From assembly GCA_032718475.1 (NCBI GenBank), contig JAUCBJ010009022.1, forward strand, positions 1-57,664: 57,664 nucleotides of DNA, given 5' to 3'. Below the pieces are notes generated by a model. It worked only from the letters and a program-made list of their open reading frames with translations. It had not been told where the DNA came from and searched no databases. Position numbers and translations under genes: made by a program. Numbering within the stretch: the stretch's first letter is position 1; each line of letters begins with the position of its first letter. The stretch is from Nemertoderma westbladi. Taxonomy: Eukaryota; Xenacoelomorpha; Nemertodermatida; Nemertodermatidae. Below are positions 1-11,919 of this stretch, piece after piece.

Positions 1-1030
1 GTTTCGGAAGTTTCGCCGCTGTTGGTGTAAATGAATTTTCTAACTCCGGTACCGGGATTGGTTCATATTCCTGATCTATATCCCTTTCCCAGTCCTCGTA
101 GAGTTGAATATCTCGTTCTATAAGTGCGGCTTCGTATTCCGCGAGTTTCGCAATATCTGCATTCTTTTTGTGAGTGAGAATCGCTTGGGCCTCGGCGTGT
201 TGTTTACGCATTTCTGCTTCCCATTTACGTTGTTCGATCTCTTGTTTGGCCTCTCGTTCATGTTGTTCGATCTCTCGTTTGGCCTCTCGTTCACGTTGTT
301 CGATCTCTCGTTGGGCCTCTTGTTCACATTGTTCGATCTCCTGTCTGCGTTGTTCGACCCGTCGTTCGACCTCTTGTTCGGCCTCTCGCTTTTGTGTTTC
401 GGCGGCTAATACATCTTGCTCGGCTTGCAGTTGAATATACTCATCTTCCATCCGAGCTTTGAGGGCTAATGCCTTCCGTTCTCGCAGTTGGTCTCGGAGT
501 GGCTGACCCCCTTGAGAGCTATGCGCTGAGCCGGATCTCTCGCTCCTAGCGCCGGAGTGCTGATTTCTAGCGGACCCCGTTCTTTTTTGATGCACTGCCG
601 TCCTGATGCTGGAGGATCGTACTGATTCCGCGTCCGTTCTTTCAGCCCTCTTGTAGTACTGTTCCTCATAGCCTCTCACAAGGCTGAGGGTCCTCCGGTG
701 TTGTTTGCGGAACCCATCTAGATGTACAACGTGTTCTTCCAACTTGGGGTAGTTTTCCTGATCGGTGGAGGGAACGAGATCTTGGTACGCCTGTATCATT
801 CTTTCGTACCGCTGTAGGATATTTCGGATACTTTGAAGCTGAGTTTGTACCTCATTGAGGGGGGTTTTGACTCCCTTGAGTTGTTTCTCCATCCGTTGAT
901 ACGCTCGGGTTACTCCGCCTTTAAGGGCCCCTAACCGACGGGTCATGTTCTTGACATTTGGTACCTCGTCGGTTTCCGAGTCTGTGTGGTGATCCATCTC
1001 GTCGGTATCGGATACGTTATTTGTTGTCAT
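1..1030 (-). CDS. BEL/Pao-like retrotransposon gag, N-terminal part (runs off the window)
   Basis: An open frame of 343 codons reads on the - strand from ATG at 1030-1028 to the left edge without a stop. It starts with an acidic segment (residues 1-27), then a basic helical region with RRLGALKGGVTRAYQRME at about 31-48, which resembles the N-terminal gag region of BEL/Pao LTR retrotransposons. Residues about 60-125 are helical, 130-175 are Ser/Arg-rich, and from about 195 a long charged coiled coil contains repeated blocks of the form EIEQxEREAK (plus-strand 230-370). No zinc knuckle, protease or RT is visible because the frame leaves the window. The ATG overlaps the stop of the small ORF upstream as ATGA. 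The BEL/Pao assignment is by resemblance; a host coiled-coil protein is a less likely alternative. Confidence 0.6.
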   Translation of the reverse strand, partial: MTTNNVSDTDEMDHHTDSETDEVPNVKNMTRRLGALKGGVTRAYQRMEKQLKGVKTPLNEVQTQLQSIRNILQRYERMIQAYQDLVPSTDQENYPKLEEHVVHLDGFRKQHRRTLSLVRGYEEQYYKRAERTDAESVRSSSIRTAVHQKRTGSARNQHSGARSERSGSAHSSQGGQPLRDQLRERKALALKARMEDEYIQLQAEQDVLAAETQKREAEQEVERRVEQRRQEIEQCEQEAQREIEQREREAKREIEQHEREAKQEIEQRKWEAEMRKQHAEAQAILTHKKNADIAKLAEYEAALIERDIQLYEDWERDIDQEYEPIPVPELENSFTPTAAKLPK

Positions 1031-1218
1031 TGTAACGCCTCGTCGATGGCTAGATACGCGATGTCGTAAAACAGTTCCTCGTAGGTATTGTACTCAGCTT
1101 GGACCACCCGAACAGTAATCCTGAATCGTCCAACGTTCGTTCCTTGTACCTCAACTTCGACGTGCCAGATTCCTGGCTCAACTTGAATTATATCAATGGG
1201 TGTGATCGATACTTCCAT
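1027..1218 (-). CDS. small 63-aa ORF overlapping the gag start by ATGA
   Basis: This 63-residue ORF begins at ATG 1218-1216 and ends in TGA at 1029-1027. The stop shares bases with the ATG of the gag-like frame, giving the tetranucleotide ATGA. The peptide has alternating hydrophobic residues that suggest beta-strands (WHVEVEVQG, GRFRITVRVVQ) followed by an acidic helix. I recognise no family. Because the overlap is exact, it could be an upstream ORF used for termination-reinitiation, or the first cistron of the retrotransposon. It could also be chance, since the ORF is short. Confidence 0.35.
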   Translation of the reverse strand: MEVSITPIDIIQVEPGIWHVEVEVQGTNVGRFRITVRVVQAEYNTYEELFYDIAYLAIDEALQ

Positions 1219-1786
1219 TCCCTGTTAACAACTCTCCAAATATGTGATCTGCCGACTACGAGTTGGTTAGATCGAGTTTGTTGATTAATTAAACCACGAC
1301 TTTGTCTCAACTCAAATACCAGAGTTTCCTCGTAGTGGGTGCTGGCAAGCACGTAGAGAGTTTTTGAAGAGTATTGAAGGATTCTCAACTTCCACCAGTT
1401 GAAGTTGACCGTAATTATCCTTAATTTTGACACCGTGTCAAAATTAACCGCATTAATTATTCTTAATTTTGTTGCCGTTATTCCTACACCAGGGGGAAAA
1501 ACGCCGATGCTGGAGACGTGACTTAACAGACCACCGAGCCCCGGCCAGTCACCGGATATTGATTGTGGGGAGGGAATATTTTCTGAGATGCAAGTTTGCG
1601 GTCGAGAAAAAGCTGCATTAGTTGGATATACTCTTTAATGTAACTGAACTCTGTTGAACCTTGATTAAGAATAATTTTGGGCTTCCCCAAATCAATATAC
1701 ACCAAATATTCACAATAATTATACACGATAATATAAATCCCTACGGTATATTATTTAATAACCCACTGTTCGCTCAGAATTTTAGC
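1219..1786. other. non-coding stretch upstream of the BEL/Pao-like frame
   Basis: No convincing ORF or RNA is seen. On the - strand this would be the leader or 5' LTR of the gag element, but I could not identify LTR ends or a primer-binding site. An approximate repeat of an AT-rich phrase (AATTATCCTTAATTTTG then AATTATTCTTAATTTTG) lies at about 1411-1471. Confidence 0.3.
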
Positions 1787-2765
1787 CTACCTAATGTTCC
1801 CCAGATTTTCCCTCAGTCCCAGTCTTAGTGCCGTAGTGTCGGTGTCGGTCGACCCTGTCGCGTGTCCGTTCCACCCCTCACGAACCCCGAAGGGAACGAT
1901 CATCGAGAACCAGCACGGCTTGGCTAAGGGTCGGTCCAGTCGGTAGACTCTGTCGCGTATCCGTACCACCCCTCTCGAACCCCGAAGGGTTCGGTCATCG
2001 AGAACCAGTACGGCTTGGCTAGGAGTCTGTCGTGTCGGTGGACCCGTTCGCGTGTCCGTTCCACCCCTCACGAACCCCGAAGGGTTCGATCATCGAGAAC
2101 CAGAACGGCTTGGCTAGGGGTCCGTCGGTTCATCACAGAAACCCAACCACCTAGGCTTTCCGAGTCCGTTTCAGGCTCGTAGTCGCTTCGGCAGCCGAGA
2201 AACTGCTCCGAACAGTCGGTAGGCCAGTAGAGTCTAGTCGAGTCTAGTCCTTTGTCTTTCGACCCCATCGCGTGTCCGCTCCACCCCTCACGAACCCCGA
2301 AGGGAACGATCATCGAGAACCAGAACGGCTTGGCTAAGGGGTCTGTCGTCGGTTCCCGTCGCAAATCCCAGTACAAGCAGTCAGCGTTCCGAGTTCTTTT
2401 CAGGCTCGTAGTAGCTGCCGTTGACCAGAGACCGCTAAGGGCAGTCCTTGTCAAACCTGTCCTGTGGCCAGCCCTTTCGCATGTCCGTCCCACCCCTCAC
2501 GAACCCCGAAGGGATCGGTCATCGAGAACCAGTACGGCTTAGGTCAGGGGGCAGTCGTTAGTTGGCCACCTGTTCGCGTGTCCGCTCCACCCCTCACGAA
2601 CCCCGGGGTTCGATCATCGAGAACCAGAACGGCTTGGCTACTAAGGGGCCGTCGGTGCCCGTCGCAAATCCCTGACACAAGCAGTCAGCGGTCCGAGTTC
2701 TTTTCAGTCTCGTAATGGCTGCTGTTGGCCAGGGACCGCTAAGGGCAGTCCTTGTCCTTTAGGCC
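1787..2765. repeat. imperfect GC-rich repeat, about six copies
   Basis: A block of about 65 bp recurs at about 1861-1925, 1950-2015, 2050-2115, 2271-2337, 2476-2541 and 2576-2640. Its core reads CCACCCCTCACGAACCCCG, then AAGGG, then an ATCATCGAGAACCAG phrase ending in CGGCTTGGCTA. The GAACCCCGAAGGGTTC part can form a hairpin. A second block ending in CCGCTAAGGGCAGTCCTTGT is interleaved at about 2387-2455 and 2692-2758. Long open frames here on both strands reflect repeat composition and are not called as genes. It may be the tandem-repeat part of an LTR or leader. Confidence 0.6.
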
Positions 2766-3053
2766 TGGCGCATTACCAAATCCACCCCTACAGGCAGCAG
2801 GAAGTTGGCCAGGGCCTAATAGTACTCAGGCTAACCTGAATACTGCTTGCATTTTCCATCCCCCCTGGCCCTTATAACTATGAAATTATTCCCGTACCCT
2901 GTAAGTTGCCCCAAAGTTCGCCCATAAATCGCCCCCAGTTTATTGAATGTGCCCAAAACCCATGGTCCCGCACCCAGTAGTAATATCGGAATAATCAATT
3001 TTAATAAAATACAAAAATATTCAACTCGCGTTATGGAAAGTTGAAATACCGCG

Positions 3054-6000
3054 AACATGCATAGTAATTTATTTTGCCTAGTAGTAGGTAGTCATGCATG
3101 CATAGTAATTTATTTTGCCTAGTAGTAGGTAGTCATGCATGCATAGTAATTTATTTTGCCTACTAGTAGGTAGACATGCATGCATAGTAATTTATTTTGC
3201 CTAGTAGTAGGTAGTCATGCATGCATAGTAATTTATTTTGCCTAGTAGTAGGTAGTCATGCATGCATAGTAATTTATTTTGCCTACTAGTAGGTAGTCAT
3301 GCATGCATAGTAATTTATTTTGCCTAGTAGTAGGTAGTCATGCATGCATAGTAATTTATTTTGCCTAGTAGTAGGTAGTCATGCATGCATAGTAATTTAT
3401 TTTGCCTACTAGTAGGTAGTCATGCATGCATAGTAATTTATTTTGCCTACTAGTAGGTAGTCATGCATGCATAGTAATTTATTTTGCCTAGTAGTAGGTA
3501 GTCATGCATGCATAGTAATTTATTTTGCCTAGTAGTAGGTAGTCATGCATGCATAGTAATTTATTTTGCCTACTAGTAGGTAGTCATGCATGCATAGTAA
3601 TTTATTTTGCCTAGTAGTAGGTAGTCATGCATGCATAGTAATTTATTTTGCCTAGTAGTAGGTAGTCATGCATGCATAGTAATTTATTTTGCCTACTAGT
3701 AGGTAGTCATGCATGCATAGTAATTTATTTTGCCTAGTAGTAGGTAGTCATGCATGCATAGTAATTTATTTTGCCTAGTAGTAGGTAGTCATGCATGCAT
3801 AGTAATTTATTTTGCCTAGTAGTAGGTAGTCATGCATGCATAGTAATTTATTTTGCCTAGTAGTAGGTAGTCATGCATGCATAGTAATTTATTTTGCCTA
3901 CTAGTAGGTAGTCATGCATGCATAGTAATTTATTTTGCCTAGTAGTAGGTAGTCATGCATGCATAGTAATTTATTTTGCCTAGTAGTAGGTAGTCATGCA
4001 TGCATAGTAATTTATTTTGCCTACTAGTAGGTAGTCATGCATGCATAGTAATTTATTTTGCCTAGTAGTAGGTAGTCATGCATGCATAGTAATTTATTTT
4101 GCCTAGTAGTAGGTAGTCATGCATGCATAGTAATTTATTTTGCCTAGTAGTAGGTAGTCATGCATGCATAGTAATTTATTTTGCCTACTAGTAGGTAGTC
4201 ATGCATGCATAGTAATTTATTTTGCCTAGTAGTAGGTAGTCATGCATGCATAGTAATTTATTTTGCCTAGTAGTAGGTAGTCATGCATGCATAGTAATTT
4301 ATTTTGCCTAGTAGTAGGTAGTCATGCATGCATAGTAATTTATTTTGCCTACTAGTAGGTAGTCATGCATGCATAGTAATTTATTTTGCCTACTAGTAGG
4401 TAGTCATGCATGCATAGTAATTTATTTTGCCTAGTAGTAGGTAGTCATGCATGCATAGTAATTTATTTTGCCTACTAGTAGGTAGTCATGCATGCATAGT
4501 AATTTATTTTGCCTACTAGTAGGTAGTCATGCATGCATAGTAATTTATTTTGCCTAGTAGTAGGTAGTCATGCATGCATAGTAATTTATTTTGCCTACTA
4601 GTAGGTAGTCATGCATGCATAGTAATTTATTTTGCCTACTAGTAGGTAGTCATGCATGCATAGTAATTTATTTTGCCTACTAGTAGGTAGTCATGCATGC
4701 ATAGTAATTTATTTTGCCTAGTAGTAGGTAGTCATGCATGCATAGTAATTTATTTTGCCTACTAGTAGGTAGTCATGCATGCATAGTAATTTATTTTGCC
4801 TACTAGTAGGTAGTCATGCATGCATAGTAATTTATTTTGCCTAGTAGTAGGTAGTCATGCATGCATAGTAATTTATTTTGCCTACTAGTAGGTAGTCATG
4901 CATGCATAGTAATTTATTTTGCCTACTAGTAGGTAGTCATGCATGCATAGTAATTTATTTTGCCTAGTAGTAGGTAGTCATGCATGCATAGTAATTTATT
5001 TTGCCTAGTAGTAGGTAGTCATGCATGCATAGTAATTTATTTTGCCTACTAGTAGGTAGTCATGCATGCATAGTAATTTATTTTGCCTAGTAGTAGGTAG
5101 TCATGCATGCATAGTAATTTATTTTGCCTACTAGTAGGTAGTCATGCATGCATAGTAATTTATTTTGCCTACTAGTAGGTAGTCATGCATGCATAGTAAT
5201 TTATTTTGCCTAGTAGTAGGTAGTCATGCATGCATAGTAATTTATTTTGCCTAGTAGTAGGTAGTCATGCATGCATAGTAATTTATTTTGCCTACTAGTA
5301 GGTAGTCATGCATGCATAGTAATTTATTTTGCCTACTAGTAGGTAGTCATGCATGCATAGTAATTTATTTTGCCTACTAGTAGGTAGTCATGCATGCATA
5401 GTAATTTATTTTGCCTAGTAGTAGGTAGTCATGCATGCATAGTAATTTATTTTGCCTACTAGTAGGTAGTCATGCATGCATAGTAATTTATTTTGCCTAC
5501 TAGTAGGTAGTCATGCATGCATAGTAATTTATTTTGCCTACTAGTAGGTAGTCATGCATGCATAGTAATTTATTTTGCCTACTAGTAGGTAGTCATGCAT
5601 GCATAGTAATTTATTTTGCCTACTAGTAGGTAGTCATGCATGCATAGTAATTTATTTTGCCTACTAGTAGGTAGTCATGCATGCATAGTAATTTATTTTG
5701 CCTACTAGTAGGTAGTCATGCATGCATAGTAATTTATTTTGCCTAGTAGTAGGTAGTCATGCATGCATAGTAATTTATTTTGCCTACTAGTAGGTAGTCA
5801 TGCATGCATAGTAATTTATTTTGCCTAGTAGTAGGTAGTCATGCATGCATAGTAATTTATTTTGCCTACTAGTAGGTAGTCATGCATGCATAGTAATTTA
5901 TTTTGCCTACTAGTAGGTAGTCATGCATGCATAGTAATTTATTTTGCCTACTAGTAGGTAGTCATGCATGCATAGTAATTTATTTTGCCTAGTAGTAGGT

Positions 6001-8446
6001 AGTCATGCATGCATAGTAATTTATTTTGCCTACTAGTAGGTAGTCATGCATGCATAGTAATTTATTTTGCCTACTAGTAGGTAGTCATGCATGCATAGTA
6101 ATTTATTTTGCCTACTAGTAGGTAGTCATGCATGCATAGTAATTTATTTTGCCTACTAGTAGGTAGTCATGCATGCATAGTAATTTATTTTGCCTAGTAG
6201 TAGGTAGTCATGCATGCATAGTAATTTATTTTGCCTAGTACTAGGTAGTCATGCATGCATAGTAATTTATTTTGCCTAGTAGTAGGTAGTCATGCATGCA
6301 TAGTAATTTATTTTGCCTAGTAGTAGGTAGTCATGCATGCATAGTAATTTATTTTGCCTACTAGTAGGTAGTCATGCATGCATAGTAATTTATTTTGCCT
6401 ACTAGTAGGTAGTCATGCATGCATAGTAATTTATTTTGCCTACTAGTAGGTAGTCATGCATGCATAGTAATTTATTTTGCCTACTAGTAGGTAGTCATGC
6501 ATGCATAGTAATTTATTTTGCCTAGTAGTAGGTAGTCATGCATGCATAGTAATTTATTTTGCCTAGTACTAGGTAGTCATGCATGCATAGTAATTTATTT
6601 TGCCTAGTAGTAGGTAGTCATGCATGCATAGTAATTTATTTTGCCTAGTAGTAGGTAGTCATGCATGCATAGTAATTTATTTTGCCTACTAGTAGGTAGT
6701 CATGCATGCATAGTAATTTATTTTGCCTACTAGTAGGTAGTCATGCATGCATAGTAATTTATTTTGCCTACTAGTAGGTAGTCATGCATGCATAGTAATT
6801 TATTTTGCCTAGTACTAGGTAGTCATGCATGCATAGTAATTTATTTTGCCTAGTAGTAGGTAGTCATGCATGCATAGTAATTTATTTTGCCTACTAGTAG
6901 GTAGTCATGCATGCATAGTAATTTATTTTGCCTAGTAGTAGGTAGTCATGCATGCATAGTAATTTATTTTGCCTAGTACTAGGTAGTCATGCATGCATAG
7001 TAATTTATTTTGCCTAGTAGTAGGTAGTCATGCATGCATAGTAATTTATTTTGCCTACTAGTAGGTAGTCATGCATGCATAGTAATTTATTTTGCCTACT
7101 AGTAGGTAGTCATGCATGCATAGTAATTTATTTTGCCTACTAGTAGGTAGTCATGCATGCATAGTAATTTATTTTGCCTACTAGTAGGTAGTCATGCATG
7201 CATAGTAATTTATTTTGCCTACTAGTAGGTAGTCATGCATGCATAGTAATTTATTTTGCCTAGTAGTAGGTAGTCATGCATGCATAGTAATTTATTTTGC
7301 CTAGTACTAGGTAGTCATGCATGCATAGTAATTTATTTTGCCTAGTACTAGGTAGTCATGCATGCATAGTAATTTATTTTGCCTAGTAGTAGGTAGTCAT
7401 GCATGCATAGTAATTTATTTTGCCTACTAGTAGGTAGTCATGCATGCATAGTAATTTATTTTGCCTAGTAGTAGGTAGTCATGCATGCATAGTAATTTAT
7501 TTTGCCTAGTACTAGGTAGTCATGCATGCATAGTAATTTATTTTGCCTACTAGTAGGTAGTCATGCATGCATAGTAATTTATTTTGCCTAGTAGTAGGTA
7601 GTCATGCATGCATAGTAATTTATTTTGCCTAGTACTAGGTAGTCATGCATGCATAGTAATTTATTTTGCCTAGTACTAGGTAGTCATGCATGCATAGTAA
7701 TTTATTTTGCCTAGTAGTAGGTAGTCATGCATGCATAGTAATTTATTTTGCCTACTAGTAGGTAGTCATGCATGCATAGTAATTTATTTTGTCTACTAGT
7801 AGGTAGTCATGCATGCATAGTAATTTATTTTGCCTACTAGTAGGTAGTCATGCATGCATAGTAATTTATTTTGCCTAGTAGTAGGTAGTCATGCATGCAT
7901 AGTAATTTATTTTGCCTACTAGTAGGTAGTCATGCATGCATAGTAATTTATTTTGCCTAGTAGTAGGTAGTCATGCATGCATAGTAATTTATTTTGCCTA
8001 CTAGTAGGTAGTCATGCATGCATAGTAATTTATTTTGCCTACTAGTAGGTAGTCATGCATGCATAGTAATTTATTTTGCCTAGTAGTAGGTAGTCATGCA
8101 TGCATAGTAATTTATTTTGCCTACTAGTAGGTAGTCATGCATGCATAGTAATTTATTTTGCCTACTAGTAGGTAGTCATGCATGCATAGTAATTTATTTT
8201 GCCTAGTAGTAGGTAGTCATGCATGCATAGTAATTTATTTTGCCTACTAGTAGGTAGTCATGCATGCATAGTAATTTATTTTGCCTACTAGTAGGTAGTC
8301 ATGCATGCATAGTAATTTATTTTGCCTAGTAGTAGGTAGTCATGCATGCATAGTAATTTATTTTGCCTAGTAGTAGGTAGTCATGCATGCATAGTAATTT
8401 ATTTTGCCTAGTAGTAGGTAGTCATGCATGCATAGTAATTTATTTT
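3054..8446. repeat. 41-bp satellite, about 131 tandem units
   Basis: The unit is ATGCATGCATAGTAATTTAT followed by TTTGCCTAGTAGTAGGTAGTC. The spacing between the first and last GCC is exactly 130 x 41 bp, so there is no net indel across 5.3 kb. Three main variants differ at the central bases: CCTAGTAGTAGG, CCTACTAGTAGG and CCTAGTACTAGG. The last two are perfect palindromes or contain one, and ATGCATGCAT is itself a palindrome. Variants follow a trimer pattern (G,G,C) near the left end. The GTAC form is seen only between about 6.2 and 7.7 kb. It lies in the intron upstream of cadherin exon 1. Confidence 0.97.
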
Positions 8447-8645
8447 TCATATATTTTGTAACTTGCATATATTATTTTCCTTTTTTCCTTTTAGATGAAT
8501 GTCATCTCTTAACATTTTTTCGTCGTAAAATACTTTTTAAATTTTTAAACATTTAAATTTTAGAATACAAAATTGCTTAAATTCTTTAAAAAAATTTTAA
8601 ATTAGACGAACTCTCAATAATGTCCATTCAATTACTTTGTTCTAG

Positions 8646-8911
8646 AATGCGATTGCAACCCTCATCTGGCTATAAATACTGGATTCACTAAAGCAGATGG
8701 TACCCCTTACGTAAAGCTTGATGAATATTTTGATATCGAGGGATGGAGATCAATTCCTCATAACATTATTCAAAAATTTGAAGTTGATACAAGTAAAGGC
8801 TGGACTGGCCCGCCCCAGCCAATAAAAAGCGTTACGATTACAGACCCAGCCGCAGCAGCCGCATTCAAAATCTCAGATATTGACTTCTTTACCACTCCTG
8901 CGAAATTTAGA
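8646..8911 (+). CDS. cadherin-repeat gene, internal exon 1 of 5 seen
   Basis: The exon is bounded by an acceptor TTTGTTCTAG ending at 8645 and a donor AGA|GTAAGT at 8912. It enters with two bases of a split codon and then reads 88 codons to phase 0. The peptide begins CDCNPHLAINTGF and ends DFFTTPAKFR. By position it is the first part of an extracellular cadherin (EC) repeat completed by the next exon, whose sequence has the typical DFETTPVFNLDLEV strand and DTNE linker. On its own this exon has weak cadherin features (a loop with DIEGW and a beta-rich VTITDPAAAAAF stretch), so its assignment rests on phase, strand and continuity. The preceding exon is not visible in the 8.6 kb to the left. 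Confidence 0.7.
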
Positions 8912-9004
8912 GTAAGTATTATATCTATTAGTGCAACTTTTTTTAGAGAATATCCATAATCAGGTTCAAACTTATTCAACATTGTTCATTTGTGTGCCGC
9001 TACG

Positions 9005-10482
9005 GTCAGGTCCGGTATTCTAGGTCATTGATCAAGAAAACTTGCCACCTCCATGCAGCATAAAGGAGGTGCCACCTGTAGCTGCATAGACCCTCTTACT
9101 AGGGCAAATCTGGTCCTGTAACTAGGACCCCCTTCGTTCTGGGATAAGGACGCCCTTGGTCCTGGATTAAGGACCCATATACTTGGCTGAAGGGGTATAT
9201 GGCCTGGCCAGGCAGATGGTGATCTACCAATGGCTGGTCAGGAGTAGAGTGTTCTCATGTCCACTCTGAGTGCACTTCACTGCGACCTGCACCTGGCAAC
9301 AGGGGTACATGACCCAGCAGATGAGATACACAGCCAATGGTGGGACATGTGCGATTCCATATGTATGGGATTCCTCATTTTCATCATTATATGGGATTCC
9401 TGATGAAATTATTGCAGCAATCAGATCAGTATACGATGGTTCGACAACATTTGTGTCTACTATTGACGGTGACACAGAACCATTTGAAGTGTTATAGGGC
9501 GTCCTCCAAGGAGACACACTTGCACCATTCTTGTTCATTATTGTGGTTGACTATGTTCTACGCATGTCCTTAGATCATCATAATGATTATGGGGTGATGA
9601 TAACTCCACCTACTGGCTCCAGAAGTCGAGGAAATCCTGCCAAGTACCTAACTGATCTAGACTTTGCTGATGACTTAGGAGTACTCTCAGAATCATTAGA
9701 GGGAGCCCAACGGCTCCTCAGCTCATTAGAACATGCTGCTTCTAGTGTTTGTCTTTTTATTAACTCCAGAAAGACCAAACTTTTCACAGTTAACTTTGAA
9801 AGTCATCCGCAAGTCTCTGATCGGATGAGCATAAGCTCAAAGGATGGTATGCTTGAGCATGTGGACGACTTCTGTTACCTGGGATCATGGATCCGGAAGA
9901 CAAGTGAGGACCTTCGAATACGTAAGGGAAAGGCATGGGCAGCCTTGAATAGGCTTTCCAGGATTTGGAAGTCATAGAGAATTAATCGGAAACTTAAGGT
10001 CCGATTATTTAGAGCAGCATTAGTTCCAGTACTCCTCTATGGGAGTCCATGCTGGGCTCTAACTGCTGAGGACACCAACTCTTTGTATGACACTTTCACA
10101 AGAATGCTACGCCGGGTTCATTGTGTCAAGTACAATGCACACATCCCCAACCAGACACTATATAACATTGGGGGTGTCTTATTGGTTCCCCCAAGCCTGA
10201 CACTAGAACTAAGTCGCCTCCGCTTTGCAGGACATTGTTTTCGCCGTGAGGACCAGCCAGTGCATAATCTTGTACTTTGACAGCCCCATGGAGTGAATAA
10301 GCATGGTGGACAGCCCATAACTTTCTTGAGACGCATCTTAAAGGACACTGGCCTTGAAGATGCGAATGATCTAGCAAATGTCATGGGTGATAGGGAGTTG
10401 TAACGGCACAATTTTGTCGACAAGCCGGCACAGCATTCTTAAAAAAGCAGCTGCAATGCAGCATGCCGATACTAGTAGTTGT
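9005..10482 (+). pseudogene. decayed non-LTR retrotransposon, family A copy 1
   Basis: From about 9370 this matches the RT and C-terminal region of the copies at 15521 and 55998 (IPDEIIAAIRSVYDG, GVLQGDTLAP, LTDLDFADDLGVL). Several tryptophan codons have become stops: TAG at 9496-9498, TGA near 10279 and TAA near 10401; another TAG is near 9976. The 3' end has the family's GCAGCTGCAATGCAGCATGC hairpin and a short TAG-rich tail. The 9005-9365 segment before the RT has no RT homology and may be the family's 5' UTR joined by an internal deletion; this is inference. It lies in cadherin intron 1 on the sense strand. Confidence 0.8.
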
Positions 10483-10512
10483 CTCAATTATACTGATTAC
10501 TTCACAATAAAC

Positions 10513-10600
10513 TTTACTTTTACTATAATATTTATTTAACACCTTAGGGATAAAATCACTTTTACTATAATATTTATTTAACACCTTAGGGATAAAATCA
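10513..10600. repeat. two-copy 43-bp direct repeat
   Basis: The phrase TTTACTATAATATTTATTTA with the following CACCTTAGGGATAAAATCA occurs twice in tandem just downstream of the decayed non-LTR element. It is a small local duplication of no evident function. Confidence 0.8.
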
Positions 10601-10914
10601 GTGTGCACAGCGTTGATGGCCTCAACTCTATTGTAATTAATAAATAAATAATTTGCCCCGTCTGGGTGCGTAGATATCTATAAAAAATTAAATTGTTTAT
10701 TACAATTGTATTATCATACTGTATATACCACACCTTCGTTCTAGAATGCAGTTTTAGAACACAGTCTATTAATTTTATATATTTATTTAATTCACCAAAA
10801 AAGGTATAAAATATTCGGAAATTTAATAAAACAAGTTAAGATAAATAATTAATATTTATAAATAAATCATAATAAAAAAATGTGTAAAACCAACCCTATT
10901 CGTTTTGAAAACAG
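10601..10914. other. intron sequence without a recognised feature
   Basis: AT-rich intron 1 sequence up to the exon-2 acceptor TTTTGAAAACAG. No ORF, RNA or repeat is seen. Confidence 0.5.
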
Positions 10915-11107
10915 GTTGAGATTGCAGACCGCTCCAAGATCGATTTTGAAACAACACCTGTCTTTAACTTAGACCTGGAGGTTAAATTCCTTGGTGGGAG
11001 TGCTGCTGACGACTCCACTATTACTGTGGAAGTCCAAATACAGGACACTAATGAGAAACAAGCGGTGTTACCTACTTTACCAATGACATTATTTGTAGAT
11101 GAACCAG
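10915..11107 (+). CDS. cadherin-repeat gene, exon 2
   Basis: The acceptor is GAAAACAG ending at 10914 and the donor is GAACCAG|GTACCG, a weak donor after a good exon end. The exon reads 64 codons from phase 0 and leaves one base (phase 1). It holds the second half of an EC repeat: FETTPVFNLDLEVKF corresponds to the LDxE-type strand, VTVEVQIQDTNEKQ-like sequence (here ITVEVQIQDTNEKQ) to the last strand and the calcium-binding DxNE/DxND linker, and LPMTLFVDEPG to the first strand of the next EC repeat. Extracellular calcium-dependent adhesion is the family role. The border falls in the A-B loop of the next repeat, at the same place and phase as the end of exon 4. Confidence 0.82.
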
Positions 11108-11273
11108 GTACCGTTTAATTTCGTATGTAGTAGTGTACTAGTCCTACCGTGGCGTTACAACCCTTCCTTGCATCCACCCACATCTATCCTGTGGTCCTGT
11201 AATCGATCTCAGCATGGAGGATAGTAGATACATGGTAGATCTCTAATAATTGTTGTGTTGCTTCGGCAATACT

Positions 11274-11703
11274 AGAGGTGTACCAGTAACCGAGGTGTAC
11301 CAGTAACCGAGGTGTACCAGTAACCGAGGTGTACCAGTAACCGAGGTGTACCAGTAACCGAGGTGTACCAGTAACCGAGGTGTACCAGTAACCGAGGTGT
11401 ACCAGTAACCGAGGTGTACCAGTAACCGCGAGGTGTACCAGTAACCGAGGTGTACCAGTAACCGAGGTGTACCAGTAACCGCGGTGTACCAGTAACCGAG
11501 GTGTACCAGTAACCGAGGTGTACCAGTAACCGAGGTGTACCAGTAACCGAGGTGTACCAGTAACCGAGGTGTACCAGTAACCGAGGTGTACCAGTAACCG
11601 AGGTGTACCAGTAACCGAGGTGTACCAGTAACCGAGGTGTACCAGTAACCGAGGTGTACCAGTAACCGAGGTGTACCAGTAACCGAGGTGTACCAGTAAC
11701 CGA
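11274..11703. repeat. 17-bp minisatellite, about 25 units
   Basis: The unit CGAGGTGTACCAGTAAC repeats with a strict 17-bp step apart from one 2-bp insertion near 11428 and a G-for-A change near 11482. Each unit contains GGTGTACC, an 8-bp palindrome. It fills the middle of the 812-bp cadherin intron 2. Confidence 0.95.
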
Positions 11704-11919
11704 TGCGCTGTATTTATGTATGTGTATGGAGTTTAAATATGAAACAAGATATTATTTTACTTCGAATAAATGTTATATTTTCAAGACTATATGTTATATT
11801 GTATGGATAATTTCGTAACATCTTTCCATAGAAGTACTTCTCCACAAGCGCTGTCCGTAATTCCAAATCAATAATCAATGCTGCATTAATTAATTAATGT
11901 CGGTATACTTGTATTACAG

